Shown here one piece after another: positions 6,968 to 13,865 of a DNA stretch of 13,865 nt. The notes under the pieces were generated by a model that was not told the origin of the DNA, did no database searches, and saw only the letters and a list, made by a program, of their open reading frames with translations. Position 1 is the stretch's first letter, and every line of letters begins with the position of its first letter. Source of the DNA: an uncultured Prevotella sp. (GTDB lineage Bacteria > Bacteroidota > Bacteroidia > Bacteroidales > Bacteroidaceae); the NCBI GenBank assembly GCA_900547085.1, contig URFI01000032.1:1-13865 (forward strand), written 5' to 3'. The position numbers and the translations under genes are program-made.

Positions 6968-8329
6968 ATGGTAAATGTAATTAAGTTACGTAAGGGCTTG
7001 GACATTAATCTGAAGGGTAGAGCGAACGAACAAAAAACATCTTTAAAACAGAGTCATCAATACGCTCTTGTACCTGACGATTTTGTCGGCGTAGTCCCTA
7101 AGCTATGTGTGCATGAAGGGGACGACGTGAAGGTTGGAGAGGCTCTTTTCGTTAACAAGAAGTTTCCAGAAGTCAAGTTCGCCTCACCGGTCAGTGGAAA
7201 AGTGAAGTCAATTGTCCGCGGCGATAGACGTAAAGTGATGGCTGTTATTGTGGAGGCGTCACAACAACAGGAGTTTGTTGATTTTGGCAAAAAAGACGTG
7301 AGGAGTCTTTCTGGTGACGAAGTTGTAGAGGCTCTGTTGCAAGCGGGTCTTTTTGGATATGTCAATCAGCTGCCTTATGCCGTTTCGACCCAACCACAGA
7401 CCAAACCGAAGGGTATTTTTGTATCTGCTTTCAGAAACATGCCTTTGGCCGGCAAGTTTGAGTTTGAGCTCAAAGGCAACGAAGAAGCTTTCCAAGCAGG
7501 TTTGACAGCGTTGTCGAAGATTGCAAAGACATATTTGAACATCCATGTCAATCAAACCGACAAAGCTTTGACGCAGGCTTCTGATGTTGAGATAACGGCT
7601 TTTGACGGTCCCTGTCCCTCCAGCAATGTAGGCGTGCAAATCAATCACCTTTCTCCCGTGAACAAGGGTGAGGTGGTATGGACGGTCGAACCAACGGCTG
7701 TCATCTTCATGGGTCGTTTGTTCCTGACGGGTAAAGTGGATCTCACGCGGACGGTGGCCCTCGCAGGCAGCAAAGTGAAAAATCCTCAGTATGTGGATGC
7801 TTTGGTTGGCACACCGATATCTGACTTGTTGGCAGGCCAGATAGGTGGTGAGCGCGAAGACGAACATCTGCGCATCATCAACGGTAATCCGTTGACAGGA
7901 CGCAAGTGTGAGTTGACCGACTTTCTCGGTGCACACACTTCGGAAGTTTGCGTGATACCGGAAGGCGATCAGGCTGATGAATTGCTGGGATGGATTTTGC
8001 CTCGTACCAATCAGTTCTCTGTTTCACACAGTTATTTCTCGTGGTTTTCAGGAAAGGAAAAGCAATACGACCTCGATGCGCGCATCAAGGGTGGAGAGCG
8101 CCACATGATTATGAGCGGCGAGTACGATCGGGTACTGCCCATGGATATTTATGGCGAACACCTCATCAAGTCTTTGATTGCAGGTGACATCGACAAGCAA
8201 GAACAGCTGGGGATATATGAAGTGTCGCCGGAAGATTTCGCCGTTGCCGAGTTTGTGGATTCTTCTAAGTTGGAACTTCAGAAGATTGTACGCAATGGTC
8301 TGGACATATTAAGAAAAGAAAACGCATAA
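6968..8329 (+). CDS. nqrA: Na+-translocating NADH:quinone reductase subunit A
   Basis: NqrA is the cytoplasmic subunit of the Na+-NQR complex that docks on NqrB and contributes to quinone reduction. The 453-residue protein has the normal length and begins MVNVIKLRKGLDINLKG, as NqrA proteins do, followed by a lipoyl-like hammerhead region (EGDDVKVGEALFVNKKFPEV, then SPVSGKV at about 75-81). No transmembrane segment is seen, consistent with the family. It is the first gene of an nqrABCDEF operon; only 4 bp separate its stop from the nqrB ATG. The start is set by homology, as no strong Shine-Dalgarno precedes the ATG, which is common in Bacteroidota. Confidence 0.97.
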   Translation: MVNVIKLRKGLDINLKGRANEQKTSLKQSHQYALVPDDFVGVVPKLCVHEGDDVKVGEALFVNKKFPEVKFASPVSGKVKSIVRGDRRKVMAVIVEASQQQEFVDFGKKDVRSLSGDEVVEALLQAGLFGYVNQLPYAVSTQPQTKPKGIFVSAFRNMPLAGKFEFELKGNEEAFQAGLTALSKIAKTYLNIHVNQTDKALTQASDVEITAFDGPCPSSNVGVQINHLSPVNKGEVVWTVEPTAVIFMGRLFLTGKVDLTRTVALAGSKVKNPQYVDALVGTPISDLLAGQIGGEREDEHLRIINGNPLTGRKCELTDFLGAHTSEVCVIPEGDQADELLGWILPRTNQFSVSHSYFSWFSGKEKQYDLDARIKGGERHMIMSGEYDRVLPMDIYGEHLIKSLIAGDIDKQEQLGIYEVSPEDFAVAEFVDSSKLELQKIVRNGLDILRKENA

Positions 8330-8333
8330 GGAC

Positions 8334-9495
8334 ATGAGTTTAAAAAAATATTTAAATAAAATCAAGCCACACTTCGAAGAGGGCGGTAAGCTACATGCTT
8401 TTTGGAGTGTCTATGATGGTTTTGAGAGTTTCCTTTATGTTCCCAACACGACAGCCAAGACAGGAACTCACATCCATGATGCCATCGACTCGAAGAGAAT
8501 TATGAGTCTGGTGGTCATCGCTGCTACCTGCCTTGTTGTTCGGAATGTACAACATTGGATATCAGAATTTCGCGGCTGCCGGAGAGTTGGCCAACGCCTC
8601 TTTTTGGGAGATGTTCTTCTATGGCTTCTTGGCCGTATTACCTAAAATCCTTGTTTCTTACATCGTAGGTCTGGGCATCGAATTCGCCTGGGCGCAGTGG
8701 AAGAAAGAAGAAATTCAGGAAGGTTATTTGGTAACGGGTATTTTGATGCCGCTTATCATTCCCATCACCTGTCCGTTGTGGATGCTGGCTTTGTCAGTAG
8801 CATTCGCAGTGATTTTGTGCAAAGAGATATTTGGTGGAACGGGCATGAACATTTTTAATGTGGCATTGTCTGCCCGCGCATTCCTTTTCTTCTCTTATCC
8901 TGGACAGATGACGGGTGATTCGATATGGGTAGCCAGCCATCAGATATTTGGTTTGGGCAACACCTTGCCAGACGCCACCACCATGGCCACACCGCTTGGT
9001 GAACTGGCTCTCCATGTAGATATCCCCTACTCTATCTGTGATATGTTAGTTGGTTTGATACCTGGTTCCGTTGGAGAAACCAGTGTCATCGCCATCGCCA
9101 TAGGTGCCTTGCTGCTGTTGGTGACAGGCATTGCTTCATGGAAAACGATGTTGAGCGTGTTTGTTAGTGGTGGCCTCATGGCCGCACTCTTCAGTGCACT
9201 CGGCATGACATCTATAGCATGGTACGAGCATCTTATATTAGGCGGATACTGTTTCGGTGCCGTATTCATGGCTACCGACCCAGTAACTTCCGCACGTACA
9301 GAAAAGGGTAAGTATATCTATGGTGCCCTCATCGGTGTGATGACAATCATCATCCGCGTGATGAATCCCGGTTATCCAGAAGGTATGATGTTGTCGATAT
9401 TATTTGCGAATATGTTCGCCCCATTGATTGACTATTGCGTCGTTCAGGGCAACATCAACAAGAGAATGAAACGTTTAACTGCTCATAATAAATAA
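8334..9495 (+). pseudogene. nqrB: Na+-translocating NADH:quinone reductase subunit B, frameshifted
   Basis: NqrB is the large membrane subunit that carries FMN and riboflavin and forms the Na+ path. The first frame (8334-8519) gives a normal N-terminus (62 residues, ending KRIMSLVVI), then reads into unrelated sequence and stops at 8645. The family sequence resumes in another frame at 8521 as LLPALLFGMYNIGY and continues to 9495. Restoring two bases (GCT CTG for GCTG) gives a 387-residue protein of normal length and preserves KRIM-to-GMYN spacing as in Vibrio NqrB. The FMN attachment region is D214-A-T-T-M-A-T220 (numbering of the restored protein). The downstream piece could start only at internal codons and would lack the N-terminal region. 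It is either a sequencing error or a recent mutation, as the rest shows no decay. AAGGA directly precedes the ATG. Confidence 0.93.
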
Positions 9496-9499
9496 GACG

Positions 9500-10222
9500 A
9501 TGGCTGAAGGAAATAAAAAAGGATTGAATACCAATTCAAACTCCTATACAATCATATATTCAATCATTATCGTTGTTCTTGTTGCATTCCTGTTGGCTTT
9601 TGTGTTTCAGGCTTTGAAACCTATGCAAGATGCCAACGTGGCATTGGACAAGAAGAAGCAAATATTAAATTCGTTGAATATTAGAGATTTGAATAATGAA
9701 GACGCTGCTGCAAAGTATCAAGAAGTTGTACTCGCTGATGAAATCATCGATGCGCAGGGTAATGTTCTTGAAAAAGGAGAACAGGGCGGAGAAAACAACG
9801 GTTTTAAACTCAATTCTGCCGACTTTAAGAACGGAAAGTTAGCACTCTTCGTTTGTAAGGTTAATGGACAGACTAAGTATGTGATACCTGTTTATGGCAT
9901 GGGACTATGGGGAGCTATCAATGGTTATGTTGCCATTAATGCAGATAAGTCGACTGTCTTCGGAACTTACTTCGACCATGATAGCGAAACAGCTGGATTG
10001 GGAGCTGAAATTAAAGACAACCGTGCATGGCAAAACCAGTTTCAAGGCAAGAAACTATTTGCGCAAGATCCCCATCAAATCGCACTGGCTGTCAGCAAGA
10101 AGGTGGAAGACCCTTCCACGCAAGTTGATGGCATAACGGGTGCTACCCTCACTTCCAACGGTGTGACCGAGATGTTGCAGACTTGTTTAGGTGCATATAT
10201 GAATTTCTTGAAAGCTCATTAA
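9500..10222 (+). CDS. nqrC: Na+-translocating NADH:quinone reductase subunit C
   Basis: NqrC is a membrane-anchored, periplasm-facing subunit that carries covalent FMN and passes electrons within the complex. The 240-residue protein has one N-terminal transmembrane helix (about 16-38) and an FMN-binding domain. The flavinylation motif D210-G-I-T-G-A-T216 is intact; by analogy with Vibrio cholerae NqrC (Thr225), T216 is the FMN-bearing residue, attached by an ApbE-type flavin transferase that is not in this window. The gene starts 4 bp after the nqrB stop, so the two should be translationally linked. Confidence 0.97.
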   Translation: MAEGNKKGLNTNSNSYTIIYSIIIVVLVAFLLAFVFQALKPMQDANVALDKKKQILNSLNIRDLNNEDAAAKYQEVVLADEIIDAQGNVLEKGEQGGENNGFKLNSADFKNGKLALFVCKVNGQTKYVIPVYGMGLWGAINGYVAINADKSTVFGTYFDHDSETAGLGAEIKDNRAWQNQFQGKKLFAQDPHQIALAVSKKVEDPSTQVDGITGATLTSNGVTEMLQTCLGAYMNFLKAH

Positions 10223-10236
10223 ATTGATTTAGTATT

Positions 10237-10863
10237 ATGGCATTATTTTCAACACAAAATAAGAAAGTCTTTACAAGCCCTCTCAATTTGGATCATCCTA
10301 TCTTGGTTCAAGTCTTGGGAATCTGTTCGGCTTTGGCAGTAACTTCACAATTAAAGCCAGCTATTGTCATGGGATTGGCAGTAACGGTTATTACTGCATT
10401 TTCAAATGTAATTATTTCGATTATTCGCAATACCATTCCGATGCGAATCCGTATCATCGTACAATTGGTTGTTGTGGCCGCATTGGTAACCATCGTGAGC
10501 CAAATCTTAAAGGCATACGCGTATGACGTGAGTGTTCAACTCTCGGTATATGTGGCTTTGATTATTACCAACTGTATTTTGATGGGACGCTTGGAAGCAT
10601 TTGCGATGATGAACAAACCTTGGCCATCCTTCCTTGATGGAGTGGGAAATGGTTTAGGTTACGCAATGATTTTAGTGATTGTGGGAGCTCTTCGTGAATT
10701 GTTTGGTAGAGGTACTTTATTAGGATTTACGATTATTCCATCGTCTTTCTACGACTTTGGCTATATGAATAATGGTATGATGGCCACACCGGCAATGGCT
10801 TTGATTCTTGTTGGATGTGTCATTTGGATTCACCGTGCCTATTTCTATCAAGAAGAAAAGTAA
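10237..10863 (+). CDS. nqrD: Na+-translocating NADH:quinone reductase subunit D
   Basis: NqrD is a six-helix integral membrane subunit related to NqrE and to RnfE. The 208-residue protein is of normal length and strongly hydrophobic. Two cysteines, C30 (LGICSALAVTS) and C113 (ITNCILMGRLEAF), sit in the inverted-repeat half-helices and match the residues that, with two from NqrE, bind the iron centre inside the membrane. The gene lies 14 bp after nqrC in the operon. Confidence 0.97.
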   Translation: MALFSTQNKKVFTSPLNLDHPILVQVLGICSALAVTSQLKPAIVMGLAVTVITAFSNVIISIIRNTIPMRIRIIVQLVVVAALVTIVSQILKAYAYDVSVQLSVYVALIITNCILMGRLEAFAMMNKPWPSFLDGVGNGLGYAMILVIVGALRELFGRGTLLGFTIIPSSFYDFGYMNNGMMATPAMALILVGCVIWIHRAYFYQEEK

Positions 10864-10893
10864 TTCATGCAATTTTAATCAATTAGAATTATT

Positions 10894-11502
10894 ATGGAAC
10901 ATATCATATCATTATTTTTCAGATCGATATTTGTCGACAACATGATCTTCGCATTCTTCCTTGGAATGTGTTCATTTTTGGCCGTATCGAAGAATGTAAA
11001 GACCTCATTTGGTTTAGGCATGGCCGTGACATTCGTACTGTTTGTCACCGTTCCGGTGGACTACTTGCTTCAAACCAAAGTCCTGGACCCATTAGGATTA
11101 AGTTATCTGAGTTTCATTATCTTCATCGCTGTCATCGCCGGTATGACACAATTGGTAGAAATGTTGGTCGAGAAATATAGTCCGTCACTCTATGCCTCAT
11201 TGGGAATCTTCCTTCCTCTGATTGCCGTAAACTGTGCCATCATGGGTGGTTCCATGTTCATGCAGCAACGTATCAATCTGGATCCAAGTAACACACAGTA
11301 TATCGGTAACATCGCTGACGCGATTGCTTACGCTGTGGGAAGTGGACTGGGATGGACCCTTGCCATTGTCCTCATGGGGGCTATTCGTGAGAAATTACAA
11401 TATAGTGATGTGCCAAAACCGCTTCAAGGTCTTGGAATCACCTTCATTACCGTAGGACTTATGGCCATTGCCATGATGTGCTTCTCTGGCTTAAAAATAT
11501 AA
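10894..11502 (+). CDS. nqrE: Na+-translocating NADH:quinone reductase subunit E
   Basis: NqrE is the second small integral membrane subunit and partner of NqrD, related to RnfA. The 202-residue protein has six predicted hydrophobic helices. Cysteines C26 (FFLGMCSFLAVSK) and C114 (LIAVNCAIMGGSMF) are the conserved iron-centre ligands. A 30-bp AT-rich gap separates it from nqrD and 9 bp from nqrF; no terminator is visible in either gap, so it belongs to the same transcript. Confidence 0.97.
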   Translation: MEHIISLFFRSIFVDNMIFAFFLGMCSFLAVSKNVKTSFGLGMAVTFVLFVTVPVDYLLQTKVLDPLGLSYLSFIIFIAVIAGMTQLVEMLVEKYSPSLYASLGIFLPLIAVNCAIMGGSMFMQQRINLDPSNTQYIGNIADAIAYAVGSGLGWTLAIVLMGAIREKLQYSDVPKPLQGLGITFITVGLMAIAMMCFSGLKI

Positions 11503-11511
11503 TCATCAATT

Positions 11512-12783
11512 ATGGAATTTTCATTTATATTACAGAGCATTGCCGTATTCTTGACCGTCATTCTTTTGCTGGTCATCATACTGTTGGTCGCTAAAAAATA
11601 TCTCTCGCCAAGCGGAAACGTCAATATCGTCATAAACGAAGATAAGACTCTCAGCGTTCCACAAGGTGCGTCCATCATGAGTACCCTTACACAAAATGGA
11701 ATTTACTTACCCTCTGCATGTGGCGGAAAGGGCAGTTGTGGACAATGCAGATTACAAGTGATTGAAGGAGGAGGTGAAATCTTGGATTCAGAGCGTCCTC
11801 ACTTTACAAGGAAAGAGATAAAGAATAATTGGCGTTTAGGATGCCAGTGCAAAGTGAAAGGTGACCTAAAAGTCAAAATACCTGAAACCGTTTTAGGTGT
11901 CAAAGAATGGGAATGCACCGTCATCAGTAATAAAAACGTGTCGAGCTTCATCAAGGAGTTCAAAGTACAGTTGCCTCCTGGCGAGCACATGGACTTCATA
12001 CCGGGTTCGTATGCTCAAATATCAATTCCCGCATACGATGTAATTGATTACGACAAAGATTTCGACAAGGATGACATTGGCGAAGAGTACATTGGCGCAT
12101 GGAAGAAGTTCAACATTCTTTCTATCAAGGCTCACAACCCCGAGCCTACCGTACGCGCTTACTCCATGGCCAACTATCCTGACGAAGGCGACATCATCAT
12201 GCTGACCGTGCGTATTGCCTCAACGCCATTTAAGCCACGTCCACAAGTGGGTTTCCAAGACGTTCCAACCGGTATTGCATCCAGTTATATCTTCTCTTTG
12301 AAGCCAGGCGACAAGGTGAGGATGAGCGGACCTTACGGTGACTTCCATCCCATCCTCGATTCAAAGAAAGAGATGATATGGGTTGGCGGTGGAGCTGGTA
12401 TGGCACCGTTGCGCAGTCAAATCATGTATATGTTGAAGACATTGCACACCCGCGATCGTGAAATGCATTATTTCTATGGTGCGCGCTCACTGAACGAAGC
12501 ATTCTTCTTAGATGATTTCCACGAACTGGAGGAAGAATATCCTAACTTCCACTTCCATTTGGCATTGGACAGACCCGATCCTATAGCTGATGAAGCTGGT
12601 GTGAAATACACGGCTGGTTTTGTTCATCAAGTAATGTATGAGACCTACTTGAAGGATCATGAAGCGCCAGAAGACATAGAGTACTACATGTGTGGTCCTG
12701 GTCCGATGAGTGCCGCTGTACAAAAAATGTTGGATAGCCTTGGCGTTGATCCTGAATCTATCATGTTTGATAACTTTGGATAA
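11512..12783 (+). CDS. nqrF: Na+-translocating NADH:quinone reductase subunit F (NADH-oxidising)
   Basis: NqrF is the electron entry point: it oxidises NADH through FAD and passes electrons to a [2Fe-2S] cluster. The 423-residue protein has one N-terminal membrane helix (about 5-27), a ferredoxin domain with cluster ligands C70, C76, C79 and C111, an FAD-binding motif R215-A-Y-S218, and an NADH-binding domain with GGGAGMAPL (292-300) and CGPGPM (394-399). It ends in MFDNFG, with the usual C-terminal aromatic near the flavin. All key residues are present. It is the last gene of the operon, followed 36 bp later by a strong terminator. Confidence 0.98.
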   Translation: MEFSFILQSIAVFLTVILLLVIILLVAKKYLSPSGNVNIVINEDKTLSVPQGASIMSTLTQNGIYLPSACGGKGSCGQCRLQVIEGGGEILDSERPHFTRKEIKNNWRLGCQCKVKGDLKVKIPETVLGVKEWECTVISNKNVSSFIKEFKVQLPPGEHMDFIPGSYAQISIPAYDVIDYDKDFDKDDIGEEYIGAWKKFNILSIKAHNPEPTVRAYSMANYPDEGDIIMLTVRIASTPFKPRPQVGFQDVPTGIASSYIFSLKPGDKVRMSGPYGDFHPILDSKKEMIWVGGGAGMAPLRSQIMYMLKTLHTRDREMHYFYGARSLNEAFFLDDFHELEEEYPNFHFHLALDRPDPIADEAGVKYTAGFVHQVMYETYLKDHEAPEDIEYYMCGPGPMSAAVQKMLDSLGVDPESIMFDNFG

Positions 12784-12819
12784 GTATCAGTAAAGCTCAT
12801 TAAGAAATTTAAAGAAAGT

Positions 12820-12855
12820 AAGGAGGCGTATCACCATCATGATACGCCTCCTTTT
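12820..12855 (+). terminator. Rho-independent terminator of the nqr operon
   Basis: A perfect stem of 14 bp (arms 12820-12833 and 12840-12853, core GGAGGCGTATCA) with a 6-nt loop is followed by TTTT and GTTTG. It begins 36 bp after the nqrF stop and fits an intrinsic terminator for the plus strand. Confidence 0.85.
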
Positions 12856-12862
12856 GTTTGTT

Positions 12863-12952
12863 GTCGTCGGTGCGTGATTCATCCCGTCGTCAGTGCGTGA
12901 TTCATCCCGTCGTCGGTGCGTGATTTATCCCATCGTTGGGGCGTGATTCATT
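12863..12952. repeat. 23-bp tandem repeat, about 3.9 copies
   Basis: Units begin at 12863, 12886, 12909 and 12932, an exact 23-bp period. The shared unit is GTCGTCGGTGCGTGATTCAT plus CCC, with a few substitutions (for example GTCGTCAG in unit 2, GTGATTTAT in unit 3, ATCGTTGGG in unit 4). There are no spacers, so it is not a CRISPR array. It begins 7 bp after the T-tract of the nqr terminator and is not coding on any convincing evidence. Confidence 0.85.
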
Positions 12953-12977
12953 ACTTTCCGTCACCACATTATACTTG

Positions 12978-13143
12978 CGTGGTTTTATCACGTTTCGTAT
13001 TGGGCGTGATTCATCACGTTCCTTATCGTTGGGAATGGCGAATGGGGATGAATTACACCAATGGTTGTTATAGCGGACGAGATAAATCATGACGGTGTGT
13101 GTCAGGCGGACGTGATAAATCACGTTCCTACGGATGAATCACG
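12978..13143. repeat. Degenerate CGTGATTCATCACG-type palindromes
   Basis: Downstream of the tandem repeat the same core recurs in palindromic form: near 12978-12992 (CGTGGTTTTATCACG), at 13005-13018 (CGTGAT-TC-ATCACG) and at 13110-13125 (ACGTGAT-AA-ATCACGT), with weaker copies at about 13077-13092 and 13133-13143 (GATGAATCACG). The repeated half-site GTGATnnAT in both orientations suggests clustered protein binding sites or a decaying dispersed repeat. The role is unknown. Confidence 0.6.
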
Positions 13144-13157
13144 GAATGACGGAAGCA

Positions 13158-13216
13158 TAAAAATGCCTGCCTTTCCATGGGCAACCACTAAGGTTGCTGT
13201 CTGGAAAGGCAGGCAT
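13158..13216 (-). terminator. Long hairpin terminator for the right-hand minus-strand gene
   Basis: ATGCCTGCCTTTCCA (13163-13177) pairs perfectly over 15 bp with 13202-13216, and an inner stem GCAACC (13181-13186) pairs with GGTTGC (13192-13197). On the minus strand the stem is followed by TTTTTATG, so it should end transcription coming from the gene that stops at 13281, about 65 bp upstream. The plus-strand side lacks a T-run. Confidence 0.7.
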
Positions 13217-13280
13217 TATGTTCTTTGTCTGGTGCGCAGTGAACGTTCTGGCATCAGACTTCAGCCGTCAGGCTTTTTAT

Positions 13281-13865
13281 TTAGTTTATATCCTTAAAGG
13301 CAGGATAAACTGGATTCGGCGTGGTGCTACTCGATTCATCCCATACAGGACGGATAGCCTTGGCCTGTCCCTTGCCATTGGGAGAGAAGTTCCACTCGGT
13401 GGGACCGAAGAAAGCATCCCTTGACAGCATTGAGGAACCTGAAGTAGAACTCATGTATTGACCGTATGCTCCGGCACCGTAGGTCATGTCCCTATAACCT
13501 ATAAGAGCTACGTCAACGTTTCGCCTTCCTGTGACAGGCAAGAACAATCCCTTGTTGGCACGTACCAGTGCTGTCACATTATTATATTTTTGCAGGGCAT
13601 TGACGCGCGTGGGGAAGGTCTTCTTGCGAGGCTCGCCATTGTTGGTGTAAAAGAAAGCACCATACACGCGTAACCCTTTGTCTGAATAGCAGTATCCAGG
13701 AATCACGTTGGCTTTCTCGATGAGCAATTTCAACTCTGTGTCCTTTGGCATGCGATACTTTTGGTTATCATCATGGGTGTAATACCATACGATATCGCCA
13801 TATTTAACATCAGGTCCATACGCTATTTCAGGTTTTAAAGGACCATAATGTGCATAAAACTTTTT
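13281..13865 (-). CDS. Partial surface or secreted protein with FISUMP-like C-terminal domain
   Basis: The minus-strand frame is open from the right edge to the stop at 13281, about 194 residues, and the true start lies outside the window; the ATG at 13751 is internal. The segment has the layout of the Fibrobacter succinogenes major paralogous (FISUMP) / fimbrillin-associated C-terminal domain: a GDIVWYY strand, then RMPKDTELKLLIE (like RLPTxxEF), then GLFLPVTGRR, then GYRD...AYGQYMSST and a final AIRPVWDE. Such domains end many Bacteroidota lipoproteins and pilus-like adhesins exported to the surface. The substrate or partner cannot be told. No signal peptide can be assessed because the N-terminus is missing. 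It converges on the nqr operon and has its own terminator at 13158-13216. Confidence 0.6.
   Translation of the reverse strand, partial: KKFYAHYGPLKPEIAYGPDVKYGDIVWYYTHDDNQKYRMPKDTELKLLIEKANVIPGYCYSDKGLRVYGAFFYTNNGEPRKKTFPTRVNALQKYNNVTALVRANKGLFLPVTGRRNVDVALIGYRDMTYGAGAYGQYMSSTSGSSMLSRDAFFGPTEWNFSPNGKGQAKAIRPVWDESSSTTPNPVYPAFKDIN

Larger units (their letters stand above)
12856..13280. other. Gene-free region between convergent nqrF and surface-protein gene
   Basis: About 425 bp with no supported gene. It contains the 23-bp tandem repeat, the palindromic motif cluster and the hairpin at 13163-13216; 13217-13280 shows nothing I can name. Short open frames here encode peptide repeats such as NHAPTTG, which reflect the DNA repeat and not a protein family I can support. 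Confidence 0.6.

Noticed and set aside
7259..7936. 225-residue minus-strand open frame
   Set aside because: It is antisense to the conserved nqrA coding sequence and has no recognisable motif.
8503..8560. Programmed ribosomal frameshift in nqrB
   Set aside because: No slippery heptamer or clear downstream structure is visible, and NqrB is not known to need recoding; an indel explains the site simply.
8533..9495. Separate short nqrB gene starting inside the membrane domain
   Set aside because: The start would be a TTG in the middle of a conserved transmembrane segment with family sequence continuing upstream to 8521; it is the rest of the frameshifted nqrB.
6968..12783. Rnf complex in place of Na+-NQR
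   Set aside because: The operon has nqrA and nqrF, which Rnf lacks, in the standard A to F order.
12863..12952. Possible CRISPR array
   Set aside because: The 23-bp units are contiguous with no spacers, and no cas genes are nearby; it is a plain tandem repeat.
12902..13123. Small minus-strand protein of 73 residues with NHAPTTG-type repeats
   Set aside because: Its repeats are the translation of the 23-bp DNA tandem repeat, it lacks a ribosome binding site, and it resembles no family I recognise.

Overview
The window looks like a chromosomal segment of a Bacteroidota bacterium, most likely Prevotella or a close relative. The reasons are Bacteroidota-type promoters (TAnnTTTG near -7) before several genes, weak Shine-Dalgarno signals, a tyrosine integrase of the Bacteroides mobile-element type next to a DUF1896 gene, a TamB of about 1450 residues, a six-subunit Na+-NQR operon, and a FISUMP-like surface protein. 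The genus is an inference from style, not from a search.

Region 1 (1-1947) is probably the end of an integrated mobile element. A DUF1896 gene (cut by the left edge) and the integrase both read leftward. Upstream of the integrase are a promoter and a symmetric cluster of TGCTAC repeats. About 310 bp further on is the 3' end of a tRNA-Ser(GGA) gene, a typical integration target. The tRNA has an A4-C69 mismatch and a U66-G7 wobble in its acceptor stem, which may record replacement of its 3' strand by element DNA. The other element end is outside the window.

Region 2 (1948-6967) holds the tRNA promoter, a hairpin, a palindromic dispersed-type repeat of about 190 bp (2126-2318), and tamB on the minus strand. 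The reading frame of tamB continues upstream of its first usable listed start through a clear membrane anchor, but has no in-frame ATG there.

Region 3 (6968-12855) is the nqrABCDEF operon on the plus strand, ending in a strong terminator. It encodes the membrane complex that oxidises NADH, reduces quinone and exports Na+. All subunits look intact except nqrB, which carries a frameshift best explained by loss of one CT from a CTCT near 8520.

Region 4 (12856-13865) is a gene-free stretch with a 23-bp tandem repeat and further GTGATTCATC-like motifs, followed by a long hairpin terminator and the C-terminal part of a FISUMP-like protein gene converging from the right edge.

I found no CRISPR array, defence island or clearly new multi-gene system. 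The best leads are the TGCTAC site array, the tRNA junction, the two repeat-rich intergenic regions and the reading-frame breaks in nqrB and tamB.
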